Assembly: GCA_029256485.1 (NCBI GenBank)
Contig: JAQSXU010000190.1
Span: 1 to 6,313, forward strand
DNA: 6,313 nucleotides
Reading direction: 5' to 3'
Source of the DNA: Clostridiaceae bacterium
Lineage (GTDB): Bacteria > Bacillota_A > Clostridia > Clostridiales > Clostridiaceae
Position numbers and translations under genes: made by a program. This document shows, piece after piece, positions 1 to 6,313 of the stretch. Each line of letters opens with the position of its first letter. Within the stretch, counting starts at the first letter, position 1. The notes under the pieces are model-generated. The model was not told the origin of the DNA. It worked only from the letters and a program-made list of their open reading frames with translations, and searched no databases.

Positions 1-1
1 T

Positions 2-2101
2 TGTTTAGTGGGGAGATTAAGTTATTTAATGATATATAAATCTTCATATCTTAAGAAGATTGCAGTTGGACAATGGACAAGTAAAGTTGTTATTGATGCT
101 AAAAGAGGTAAGATTCTTGACAGAAATGGAAAAGAGTTAGCTGTTAGTGGTGATGTATATAGAGTAGACTTGGACATGAATACATTGAGAGACACTATGA
201 AGGAAAAAAGCTTAAATGAAGAAACTGTGGCTAATGAGCTGGGAAGAGCATTAAATATGGATAGTTCACAAGTATTGAAAATTCTAAAAACAACGCTTCC
301 AGGCGGGCTCCCATTAGCTTCTGCAAAACTTACCAGAAGGATAGAGAAGGATGCTGCAGATAGGGTAAGAGCTTTAAATCTTGGAGGGGTATTAATATCT
401 GAAGATACAAAACGATACTATCCAAATAATAATTTTCTGGCTCAAGTGTTAGGCCATACAAATTCAGATGGATCAGGCCTTACAGGGGTGGAGCTGCAAT
501 ATAATAAGGAGCTTTCAGGTACACCTGGGGTAATGATTACTGAAACGGATAAAAAAAGCAAAGGACAGTCTGATACAATTTCTGAATATACTAAGCCTAT
601 TGATGGAAAAGATGTAGTTTTAACTATAGATGAACAAATTCAATCCTTTTGCGAAAAGGCGGCGGTACAGGCCATTACTGTAAATAAGGCAAAGGCCGCT
701 ACAATTATAGCTATGGATCCTAAAACAGGTGAAATATTGGGTTTAGCTAATAAACCCGACTACAATCCAAACGACCCATGGATTAAAGGAATGTCTTATG
801 ATGATTTGCAGAAATCCTGGAGGAACAGGGCTGTCAGTGATACCTTTGAACCAGGATCAATTTTTAAGGTTTTTACTGCTGCTGCTGCCATGTCTGAGGG
901 ATTGGTTAAAGAAGATGACAGATTTGTATGTAACGGAAGTGTCACTGTAGGGAAAAGAGTAATTCACTGCTGGAAAAGAACTGGTCATGGAGCGGAAAAC
1001 TTTGTGGACATAATCAAGAATTCATGCAATGTGGGATTTGCAGAACTAGGAAGACGACTGGGGGCAGAAAAACTTATCTCCTATGCCCGTAAATTTGGCT
1101 TTGGACAAAAAACTGGAGTGGATTTACCAGGTGAGGCAAAGGGAATAGTAAAGAATGCTGCAAATGTAACTGAGGTAGATTTGGCTACAATTTCCTTTGG
1201 ACAGACTAATACTCTTTCCCCTATTCAATACTTGGCAGCTTTTAACTCCGTTGCTAATAATGGAGTTTGGCTAAGACCGCATATTTTAAAGGAAATTGCT
1301 CACTATGATGTTAATGCAAGTAAAGAGGTAAGTGATAAAGCTTACAGCAATCTAGGAGAAAAAAGAGTTATAGATGAAAATGTTGCAAAGCAGTTAAGGG
1401 GATATTTAGAGAAGGTTATCTCAGAAGGCGGAGGTAAAAAAGCATATGTTGAAGGATATCATATTGCGGGGAAAACAGGAACAGCTCAAAAGGTTATAGG
1501 CGGAGTTTACGCTCCTCAAAAATATATTTCTTCATTTGCTGGTATGGCTCCTGCAGATGATCCTAAGATTACTATATTGGTATCAATTGATGAACCTGAT
1601 CCTTCAAACTACTATGCAGGACAAATAGCTACACCCATAGCTAAACAATTGTTTAACGATATATTTAATTATATGAATATAAAGGTAGATGCCAGTGAGG
1701 AAGATGTTAAAAACTCAATGAAAAAAGATGTAATAATTCCAGAAATAAGAGGAGAAAAGAAAGCAGATGCATTAAAGATTTTGAAAGAACAGCATTTAGA
1801 CTTTGACATTGATTTAAATGGAGATTATATTATAGGTATTAGTCCTCTCCCTGGATATTCAGTTAAGGAAGGAAGTAAAATAATACTTTACACAGGTACT
1901 TCTGCTAACTATAATAAAGTAGTAATAGTGCCTGATGTGGTGGGATTATCTAAAACAAAGGCTCTGGAATTACTGAACAATTTAGGATTAAAGGGAATTT
2001 GCAGCTCAGATGGAATGGTAACAGAACAGGACATTGTGCCTGGAAAGCAAGTAACTAAAGGCTCAACTATAACTTTAACTACGGATCCTCTGGGAGATTA
2101 A
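2..2101 (+). CDS. spoVD: Class B penicillin-binding protein with two PASTA domains, SpoVD-type transpeptidase (5' partial)
   Basis: This is a D,D-transpeptidase that crosslinks peptidoglycan outside the membrane. The frame is open to the left edge (Cys-Leu before the GTG at 8), and Gly-Arg-Leu-Ser-Tyr-Leu looks like the end of the membrane anchor, so the true start lies upstream. Numbering from GTG 8: RGKILDRNG (33-41) opens the dimerisation domain, which runs to about 205 and includes LAQVLGHT and GLTGVELQY. The transpeptidase domain follows at about 215-555, with catalytic SIFK (S284, K287), SCN (339-341) and KTGT (489-492). PASTA domains lie at about 573-633 and 638-694. C321 and C340 are 19 residues apart, as I recall for the redox-controlled pair of B. 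subtilis SpoVD. Nearly 700 residues are visible, longer than B. subtilis SpoVD (about 646) because of the second PASTA. The neighbours are cell wall genes. A division PBP (FtsI/PBP2B role) cannot be excluded; the family call is certain, the symbol less so. Confidence 0.9.
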   Translation, partial: CLVGRLSYLMIYKSSYLKKIAVGQWTSKVVIDAKRGKILDRNGKELAVSGDVYRVDLDMNTLRDTMKEKSLNEETVANELGRALNMDSSQVLKILKTTLPGGLPLASAKLTRRIEKDAADRVRALNLGGVLISEDTKRYYPNNNFLAQVLGHTNSDGSGLTGVELQYNKELSGTPGVMITETDKKSKGQSDTISEYTKPIDGKDVVLTIDEQIQSFCEKAAVQAITVNKAKAATIIAMDPKTGEILGLANKPDYNPNDPWIKGMSYDDLQKSWRNRAVSDTFEPGSIFKVFTAAAAMSEGLVKEDDRFVCNGSVTVGKRVIHCWKRTGHGAENFVDIIKNSCNVGFAELGRRLGAEKLISYARKFGFGQKTGVDLPGEAKGIVKNAANVTEVDLATISFGQTNTLSPIQYLAAFNSVANNGVWLRPHILKEIAHYDVNASKEVSDKAYSNLGEKRVIDENVAKQLRGYLEKVISEGGGKKAYVEGYHIAGKTGTAQKVIGGVYAPQKYISSFAGMAPADDPKITILVSIDEPDPSNYYAGQIATPIAKQLFNDIFNYMNIKVDASEEDVKNSMKKDVIIPEIRGEKKADALKILKEQHLDFDIDLNGDYIIGISPLPGYSVKEGSKIILYTGTSANYNKVVIVPDVVGLSKTKALELLNNLGLKGICSSDGMVTEQDIVPGKQVTKGSTITLTTDPLGD
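1803..1831 (+). promoter_or_regulatory. Candidate SigA promoter inside the spoVD-type gene
   Basis: A perfect TTGACA (1803-1808) is followed, after exactly 17 bases, by TATATT (1826-1831), one mismatch from TATAAT. It lies in the region coding for the first PASTA domain, on the coding strand, about 340 bases before murE. If active it would supply murE, murF, mraY and the SEDS gene independently of the upstream promoter. In A+T-rich DNA such a match can arise by chance, so this is only a candidate. Confidence 0.35.
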
Positions 2102-2106
2102 TTTTA

Positions 2107-2128
2107 GGCATGCAGACAACTGCATGCC
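2107..2128 (+). terminator. Perfect 9-bp hairpin after the spoVD-type gene, possible weak terminator or attenuator
   Basis: GGCATGCAG (2107-2115) pairs perfectly with CTGCATGCC (2120-2128) around the loop ACAA. It starts six bases after the stop codon at 2099-2101. The stem is rich in G+C for this genome. The T run is short (four T at 2133-2136) and begins four bases after the stem, so it is a poor intrinsic terminator. Partial termination, mRNA processing or 3'-end protection, or a protein-binding palindrome are all possible. Confidence 0.45.
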
Positions 2129-2143
2129 GAAGTTTTGTATAAT
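2113..2143 (+). promoter_or_regulatory. Candidate promoter directly upstream of murE
   Basis: A perfect TATAAT lies at 2138-2143. The best -35 candidate is CAGACA (2113-2118; GACA matches the consensus) with a long 19-base spacer; GACAAC (2115-2120) has a 17-base spacer but a poorer match. Transcription would start near 2150, giving a leader of about 20 bases that still contains the murE ribosome binding site. The -35 region lies inside the hairpin sequence. The -10 box is good and the -35 weak. Confidence 0.35.
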
Positions 2144-2145
2144 TT

Positions 2146-2162
2146 AGTAATTATTATGGAGG
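2146..2162 (+). repeat. 17-base leader repeat, copy 1 (before murE)
   Basis: AGTAATTATTATGGAGG occurs here and again at 6051-6067. In both places it ends with the GGAGG ribosome binding site seven bases before an ATG start. Only the last five or six bases are explained by ribosome binding; the identical 11-12 bases before them are not. Confidence 0.7.
2158..2162 (+). promoter_or_regulatory. Ribosome binding site of murE
   Basis: GGAGG sits seven bases before ATG 2170, close to ideal spacing, and fixes the murE start. Confidence 0.85.
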
Positions 2163-2169
2163 TGTTTTT

Positions 2170-3621
2170 ATGCAGTTGTTAGAAATTTTAAGTGGTGTTG
2201 AATTTGAATTAATAAAGGGTAATTGCCAAATGGACATATCTGGAATTAATTATGACTCCAGACTAGTAGAAAAATCTCAATTGTTTATTTGCATAGAAGG
2301 ATATGCAACAGATGGACATAAATACATAGACGATGCTGTTAAAAACGGAGCAGCGGCTATAATTGTTATGAGGGACCTGGAGAAAGTCCCAGACTGTACA
2401 GTTATAAAGGTAAAGGACACTAGAAAGACAATGGCACTTGCTGGGGCAAATTTTTATGGACACCCTGCTGATAAGATGAAAATAATTGGAATAACAGGCA
2501 CTAATGGAAAAACTACTTCAACTTACATGATGAAGTCCATATTAGAAAATGCAGGATATAAGGTGGGCCTTATAGGAAGTATTTCTAATTATATTGGTCA
2601 TAAGAAACTTGTTACTCATAGGACTACACCAGAATCATTAGAGCTTCAAAAATTGTTTAAACAAATGGTGGATGAAAATGTTAAGTATTGTGTAATGGAG
2701 GTTTCATCTCATTCACTTTATTTGGATAGAGTATATGGAGTTAAATTTTCTCAAGGAATATTTACTAATTTAACTCAGGATCATTTAGACTTTCATAAAA
2801 CTTTCGAAAATTACTATAATGCTAAATTGATACTGTTTAAAAATTCACTGAACTCCATTATTAATATTGATGATGGATATGGAGTAAGGGTTTTTCACGA
2901 TGTAAAGGGAAATAAAACATCCTATGCCATTGATAAAGAAGCTGATGTTAAGGGAAGCAGCCTTATAATGCACTCAAGAGGTGTGGAGTTTGATATGGAG
3001 TACAAACAAAATAAGTCTCAGGTAAAGCTGAATATTCCAGGCAAATATAATGTGATGAATGCCCTTGGAAGTGCTGCAGCATGTTTAATGGAAGATATTG
3101 ATTTTAAAACTGTAGTTCAGGGACTTGAAAAAATGGAATTTGTACCAGGCAGATGCGAAATTGTAACAAAGAAATATAATCTCCCATTTGAGGTTATTGT
3201 TGATTTTGCCCATACTCCTGATGGTTTGGAGAATATTTTAAAAACTGCAAGAGAGTTTACAAAGGGAAGATTAATCAGTGTATTTGGCTGCGGCGGTGAT
3301 AGAGATAGAACAAAAAGGCCTATAATGGGTAAAATAGGAAGTGAACTATCAGATATTGCAATTGTAACCTCTGACAATCCAAGAACAGAGGAACCTATGG
3401 AGATAATAAAGGAAGTAGCAGAAGGCATAAAAACTAATAATTGCCATATAATTGAGAATAGAAAAGAAGCCATAAAAGCGGCGATGGAAATGGCGAAAAA
3501 GGATGATGTAATTGTTGTTGCCGGAAAGGGACACGAGGATTACCAAATTTTAAAGGATAAAACAATTCACTTTGATGAGAGAGAGATAATTGCCGATATA
3601 GTGAAAGAATTAAATTTATAG
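2170..3621 (+). CDS. murE: UDP-MurNAc-L-Ala-D-Glu:meso-diaminopimelate ligase
   Basis: MurE is a cytoplasmic ATP-dependent ligase that adds the third amino acid to the peptidoglycan stem peptide. The 483 residues match the usual family length. The N-terminal UDP-binding domain contains DSR and the LFICIEG stretch. The central ATPase domain has the P-loop [10 protein letters not shown] (107-116, K114). TTPE (152-155) contributes to UDP-MurNAc-dipeptide binding. K219 in AKLILF is the expected carbamylated lysine that positions magnesium. The C-terminal domain carries DNPR (402-405) followed by TEEP, the signature for meso-diaminopimelate rather than lysine, and GKGHEDYQ (452-459), also typical of MurE. 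ATG 2170 has an ideal ribosome binding site. The stop is 13 bases before the preferred murF start, so the two are almost certainly co-transcribed. The spacer before murE may hold a promoter of its own. Confidence 0.97.
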   Translation: MQLLEILSGVEFELIKGNCQMDISGINYDSRLVEKSQLFICIEGYATDGHKYIDDAVKNGAAAIIVMRDLEKVPDCTVIKVKDTRKTMALAGANFYGHPADKMKIIGITGTNGKTTSTYMMKSILENAGYKVGLIGSISNYIGHKKLVTHRTTPESLELQKLFKQMVDENVKYCVMEVSSHSLYLDRVYGVKFSQGIFTNLTQDHLDFHKTFENYYNAKLILFKNSLNSIINIDDGYGVRVFHDVKGNKTSYAIDKEADVKGSSLIMHSRGVEFDMEYKQNKSQVKLNIPGKYNVMNALGSAAACLMEDIDFKTVVQGLEKMEFVPGRCEIVTKKYNLPFEVIVDFAHTPDGLENILKTAREFTKGRLISVFGCGGDRDRTKRPIMGKIGSELSDIAIVTSDNPRTEEPMEIIKEVAEGIKTNNCHIIENRKEAIKAAMEMAKKDDVIVVAGKGHEDYQILKDKTIHFDEREIIADIVKELNL

Positions 3622-3626
3622 AGGAG
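3622..3626 (+). promoter_or_regulatory. Ribosome binding site that decides the murF start
   Basis: AGGAG, next to the murE stop codon, lies eight bases before GTG 3635. The upstream in-frame GTG at 3626 overlaps this site and therefore cannot use it, so 3635 is the likely start. Confidence 0.7.
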
Positions 3627-3634
3627 TGTTTAAG

Positions 3635-5032
3635 GTGGAACCTTTAAGTTTAGGTGAAGTGGTTTCTTCTGTTCATGGAGAAATAGTAGTAAGGGGTAAT
3701 GCTGAAAAATTTACAGAAATAAATACAGATACGAGAAAAATTAATCCAGGAAGTCTGTTCATAGCATTAAAAGGAGAAAATTTCAATGGAAATAACTTTG
3801 TGGTATCTGCAAGCAGCAAGGGAGCTGTTATATGTATTGTAGATGAAATTAATTTTAATAAAGATGATTTAAATGATACTACAACGGTTATACTTGTTAA
3901 TAACACAAGGAAAGCTTTACTGGATTTGGCTAAATATTATAGAAGTAAGTTAAAAGTTAAAGTTATTGGAATTACAGGTTCCACTGGGAAAACTTCTACA
4001 AAGGACTTAACTTGTGCAGTCCTTAGTGAAAAATACAAAGTTTTTAAAACTCAAGGTAATTTTAATAATGAAATAGGACTGCCTTTAATGATTTTTAAAT
4101 TAGATAAATCATATGATATTGCTGTTCTGGAAATGGGTATGAGCAATTTTAAGGAAATTCATAATATGGCTGAAGCTGCTAGACCAGATATGGCAATGAT
4201 AACAAATATAGGTATATCTCATATAGAAAATCTTAAAACAAGGCAGGGGATTCTAAATGCTAAGCTTGAAATAACTGATTTTTTTAATAGTGATAACACA
4301 TTAATTGTTAACAGTGATAATGACATGCTTTATAATGTGGAAAAATCACTAAAAAATAATAATATTAAAGTGATAAAGACTGGTATTTCAACTGGTGATT
4401 TTAGAGCTGAGGAAATAGTACTTAGTGAAAATTCAATTTCATTTAAAGTTTATGCTGATGAAGTACTTAAAGGACAGTTTAATGTACCTGTGCCAGGTAA
4501 ACATAATGTATTAAATGCGCTGCTGGCCATTGCCTGCGGATATTTAATGAATATGACCTTTGATGAAATGGCAAGAGGAATTCAAACCATTCAGGTTACT
4601 TCCATGAGGCTGGATATTATAAAAAGGGGAGAAATTACAATTATAAATGATACATATAATGCTAGTCCTGATTCAGTAAAAGCTGCAGTGGACGTATTAA
4701 AAAACATGCAAGGCAGAAGAAAAGTAGCAATTTTAGGAACTATGAGAGAATTAGGAAGTGAAGCATATAATGCTCACATGGATTGCGGAAAGTATGCGGC
4801 AGAAAATGGAGTGGATTTACTCATTGCCATTGGAGAATTTAGTGAAGCATTTAAAAAAGGATTTAATTCCAATTCGAACATTAATGGTAATTTTAAAGAG
4901 TTTAATAATTTTGAAGAAACCATTGAATATTTAAGAACTTATTTAAAAGAAGAAGATTGCGTATTAGTAAAAGCTTCAAGGGCAATGAAATTTGAAGCAA
5001 TAGTAGATAAACTAAAGGAAATCACATTATAG
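3635..5032 (+). CDS. murF: UDP-MurNAc-tripeptide:D-alanyl-D-alanine ligase
   Basis: MurF is the last cytoplasmic Mur ligase; it joins D-Ala-D-Ala to the UDP-MurNAc-tripeptide to form the pentapeptide used by MraY. Starting at GTG 3635 the protein has 465 residues, usual for the family; GTG 3626 would add three residues but lacks a usable ribosome binding site. The N-terminal domain shows NTDTRKINPGSLFIAL, a MurE/MurF substrate-domain motif. The ATPase domain has the P-loop GITGSTGKT (112-120, K119), then QGNFNNEIGLP, the EMGMS segment and NIGISHIENL. K210 in LNAKLEI falls where Mur ligases carry the active-site lysine. NDTYNASPDS (338-347) and GTMRELG (368-374) are MurF-specific and separate it from MurE and MurC. 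An asparagine-rich stretch near the C-terminus looks like a variable loop. murF is the middle gene of a tight murE-murF-mraY run. Confidence 0.96.
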   Translation: MEPLSLGEVVSSVHGEIVVRGNAEKFTEINTDTRKINPGSLFIALKGENFNGNNFVVSASSKGAVICIVDEINFNKDDLNDTTTVILVNNTRKALLDLAKYYRSKLKVKVIGITGSTGKTSTKDLTCAVLSEKYKVFKTQGNFNNEIGLPLMIFKLDKSYDIAVLEMGMSNFKEIHNMAEAARPDMAMITNIGISHIENLKTRQGILNAKLEITDFFNSDNTLIVNSDNDMLYNVEKSLKNNNIKVIKTGISTGDFRAEEIVLSENSISFKVYADEVLKGQFNVPVPGKHNVLNALLAIACGYLMNMTFDEMARGIQTIQVTSMRLDIIKRGEITIINDTYNASPDSVKAAVDVLKNMQGRRKVAILGTMRELGSEAYNAHMDCGKYAAENGVDLLIAIGEFSEAFKKGFNSNSNINGNFKEFNNFEETIEYLRTYLKEEDCVLVKASRAMKFEAIVDKLKEITL

Positions 5033-5033
5033 G

Positions 5034-5039
5034 GGGAGG
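5034..5039 (+). promoter_or_regulatory. Strong ribosome binding site for mraY at unusual distance
   Basis: GGGAGG directly follows the murF stop codon. The first in-frame start possible for mraY (GTG 5059) is 19 bases away and the next (ATG 5071) is 31 bases away, both longer than usual. An in-frame TAA at 5056-5058 rules out any earlier start in this frame. Confidence 0.6.
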
Positions 5040-5044
5040 TGGAT

Positions 5045-5062
5045 TCACTTTAATTTAAGTGA
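5045..5062 (+). other. Small hairpin between the mraY ribosome binding site and its start
   Basis: TCACTT (5045-5050) is perfectly complementary to AAGTGA (5057-5062) with the loop TAATTT. Folding would bury GTG 5059 in the stem and shorten the effective distance from GGGAGG to ATG 5071 from 31 to about 13 bases. The stem has only two G-C pairs, so it is weak. Confidence 0.35.
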
Positions 5063-5070
5063 TAATTTAT

Positions 5071-6024
5071 ATGATAAGGATAGTATATTCAATACTTGTA
5101 GCATTTTTTATTTCAATTTTGCAGGGACCAATAATTATACCAATTTTACATAAGCTGAAATTTGGGCAGAATATTAGGGAAGAGGGTCCGGAAAGCCACA
5201 GAAAAAAAACGGGAACTCCAACAATGGGGGGAATAATATTTATTTTATCTACAATTATTACAATTCTTCTTGTAGTGAGAAAAGGTAACGATGAGGCAAT
5301 GGTGGCTTTGTATGCATTCATAGCATTTGGATTTATTGGATTTTTAGATGATTATTTAAAAATAGTACATAAGAAAAACCTTGGATTAAGAGCCTACCAA
5401 AAATTAATACTATTAATCATAGTGAGCTGCATTTTTGCCTATTATGCAGCAACTAATGAAAATATAGGTACTTCAATTTTAATTCCTTTTGCAAAGAAAA
5501 CAATAAACTTAGGGTGGTTTTATGTACCATTCATTGTTTTCTATTTGGTGTCAGTAACTAATGCAGTAAATCTTACTGATGGCTTAGATGGACTAGCAAC
5601 ATCTGTGACTATTATAGTTATTACTTTTTTTGCTATGGTAAGCTTTGGAACCGGACACAGTACACTTGCTATATTTTGCGCCATACTGGCAGGTGCTTTG
5701 CTTGGATTCTTAAGATATAATGCATTTCCTGCCCAAATATTTATGGGAGACACAGGATCATTGGGCTTAGGAGGTGCAGTTGCTGTTGTTGCATTAATAT
5801 TGAAGCTTCCTCTGTTAATACTAATTGTTGGGGGAATTTATGTAATAGAAGCAGCTTCTGTAGTAATTCAAGTAACTTCTTTTAAACTCACAGGAAAAAG
5901 AGTATTTAAAATGGCCCCAATACATCACCATTTTGAGTTAAGCGGCTGGCATGAAACAAAAGTTGTATCAGTTTTTTCTATTACTACAATTATATTATGT
6001 CTCATTGGTTTCCTGGCACTTTAA
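5071..6024 (+). CDS. mraY: Phospho-N-acetylmuramoyl-pentapeptide-transferase (lipid I synthase)
   Basis: MraY is an integral membrane enzyme that transfers phospho-MurNAc-pentapeptide from UDP to undecaprenyl phosphate, releasing UMP and forming lipid I. From ATG 5071 the protein has 317 residues, with about ten hydrophobic segments expected for the family. Diagnostic motifs are [14 protein letters not shown] and GTPTMGG near the N-terminus, FLDDYLK with D93 and D94, [13 protein letters not shown] (164-176), [10 protein letters not shown] from 225, and PIHHHFE with H285-H287. These cover the catalytic aspartates and the histidine motif of MraY and separate it from WecA-type relatives, which lack the triple histidine. 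I prefer ATG 5071 because [13 protein letters not shown] resembles the start of other Firmicute MraY proteins, but GTG 5059, four codons longer, is also possible; neither has normally spaced ribosome binding. It follows murF by 38 bases. Confidence 0.95.
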   Translation: MIRIVYSILVAFFISILQGPIIIPILHKLKFGQNIREEGPESHRKKTGTPTMGGIIFILSTIITILLVVRKGNDEAMVALYAFIAFGFIGFLDDYLKIVHKKNLGLRAYQKLILLIIVSCIFAYYAATNENIGTSILIPFAKKTINLGWFYVPFIVFYLVSVTNAVNLTDGLDGLATSVTIIVITFFAMVSFGTGHSTLAIFCAILAGALLGFLRYNAFPAQIFMGDTGSLGLGGAVAVVALILKLPLLILIVGGIYVIEAASVVIQVTSFKLTGKRVFKMAPIHHHFELSGWHETKVVSVFSITTIILCLIGFLAL

Positions 6025-6050
6025 AACTCTTTGTTTAAATTATATTTTTC

Positions 6051-6067
6051 AGTAATTATTATGGAGG
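6051..6067 (+). repeat. 17-base leader repeat, copy 2 (before the SEDS gene)
   Basis: This is an exact copy of 2146-2162. A TATATT (6041-6046) lies ten bases before the start of this copy, as TATAAT lies eight bases before the first, but I see no convincing -35 box for it. Confidence 0.7.
6063..6067 (+). promoter_or_regulatory. Ribosome binding site of the SEDS gene
   Basis: GGAGG is seven bases before ATG 6075, the same spacing as at murE, and supports translation of the gene that runs off the right edge. Confidence 0.85.
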
Positions 6068-6074
6068 ATGATTT

Positions 6075-6313
6075 ATGAAAAAATCCGACTTGAAAATTGG
6101 ACCAATAGATTTTTTCCTTTTTTCGGTAATAATGCTTTTAGTTGCAATAGGTGTTGTCATGGTTTATAGTGCAAGTTCCTATAGTGCCTTTTTTAATCCG
6201 AATTATAAAGACAGTATGTTCTTTTTTAAGAAGCAGGCACTTTGGGCATTAATAGGTATAGTGGCCATGTTTTTTGCAATAAAAATTGATTATCATAAAT
6301 ATAAAAAGTACAC
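6075..6313 (+). CDS. spoVE: SEDS-family peptidoglycan glycosyltransferase, SpoVE/FtsW type (3' partial)
   Basis: The first 79 codons are present, and the frame is open to the right edge with no stop. SEDS proteins are polytopic membrane enzymes that polymerise lipid II into glycan and work with a partner class B PBP. A first membrane segment (about residues 12-33) ends in GVVMVYSAS, the hallmark of FtsW, RodA and SpoVE. It is followed by a short external loop with DSMFFFKKQALW and a second membrane segment (about 56-70) ending in KIDYHKYKKY. The loop and second segment resemble B. subtilis SpoVE as I recall it (DSFFF, then GVIAMFF and VDY) more than FtsW. The partner would be the SpoVD-type PBP at the left. 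In clostridia this position may also serve division, so ftsW is the alternative symbol. The start is ATG 6075, 50 bases after mraY. Confidence 0.88.
   Translation, partial: MKKSDLKIGPIDFFLFSVIMLLVAIGVVMVYSASSYSAFFNPNYKDSMFFFKKQALWALIGIVAMFFAIKIDYHKYKKY

Noticed and set aside
8..10. GTG at 8 as the true start of the first gene
   Set aside because: The frame is open to the window edge, the first residues look like the tail of a membrane anchor, and no ribosome binding site precedes it within the seven bases available. The gene is simply cut by the window.
117..145. TTGACA at 117-122 as a promoter
   Set aside because: There is no -10-like hexamer at 16-18 bases (GCTGTT at 17), and the bases encode the conserved LDRNG motif of class B PBPs.
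3117..3473. 118-codon open frame on the - strand inside murE, and the other - strand frames
   Set aside because: They lie opposite well-conserved coding sequence, have no recognisable domains or credible ribosome binding sites, and are expected shadows of real genes.
5202..5209. Run of eight A in mraY as a programmed slippage or phase-variation site
   Set aside because: It encodes ordinary Lys-Lys in the conserved SHRKKTGTP segment, the gene is essential, and such runs are common in A+T-rich genomes.
6014..6036. TGGCAC followed by TTGTTT, suggestive of a Sigma-54 promoter
   Set aside because: The spacing is wrong: TTGC should come five bases after TGGCAC, but the TTG is 11 bases away and lacks the following C. 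TGGCAC is part of the mraY C-terminal codons.
6025..6074. A sporulation SigE promoter before the SEDS gene, as known for B. subtilis spoVE
   Set aside because: I see no CATACAAT-like -10 element in the spacer or the end of mraY at a sensible distance. A diverged version cannot be excluded by eye.
6061..6078. Five-codon upstream frame (ATG GAG GAT GAT TTA TGA) overlapping the SEDS gene start
   Set aside because: Its ATG lies against the ribosome binding site of the real gene and it has no ribosome binding site of its own; most likely a coincidence of the GGAGG context.

Overview
This window is a stretch of a division and cell wall (dcw) cluster from a low-GC, endospore-forming Firmicute, most likely Clostridium in the broad sense. 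The evidence is the strong A+T bias with AGA as the main arginine codon, strong GGAGG-type ribosome binding sites, GTG starts, and SpoVD-like and SpoVE-like proteins on either side of meso-DAP-type peptidoglycan precursor genes. All genes are on the + strand. I do not recognise the species.

Layout: (1) bases 1-2101, a class B penicillin-binding protein with two C-terminal PASTA domains (spoVD type), cut at its 5' end so that its start and most of its membrane anchor lie outside the window; (2) a 68-base spacer with a perfect 9-bp hairpin, a TATAAT box and a strong ribosome binding site; (3) murE, 2170-3621; (4) murF, whose better start is GTG 3635 rather than GTG 3626, ending at 5032; (5) mraY, ending at 6024, with an unusual initiation region; (6) a 50-base spacer; (7) the first 79 codons of a SEDS-family glycosyltransferase (SpoVE/FtsW), running off the right edge from 6075.

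The genes form one pathway. MurE adds meso-diaminopimelate to UDP-MurNAc-L-Ala-D-Glu, and MurF adds D-Ala-D-Ala. MraY moves the phospho-MurNAc-pentapeptide onto undecaprenyl phosphate to make lipid I. After MurG makes lipid II (murG is not in the window), the SEDS protein polymerises glycan and the class B PBP crosslinks it. SpoVD and SpoVE are the known pair for spore cortex synthesis in Bacillus subtilis. Here they bracket vegetative precursor genes, so the cluster must meet both growth and sporulation needs.

No new biological system is visible; this is a core locus. The points worth a second look are regulatory or architectural: a near-consensus promoter inside the spoVD-type gene, a hairpin overlapping a second candidate promoter before murE, a 17-base repeat shared by the leaders of murE and the SEDS gene, a hairpin between the mraY ribosome binding site and its start, and a PBP that combines a SpoVD-like cysteine pair with a two-PASTA tail.
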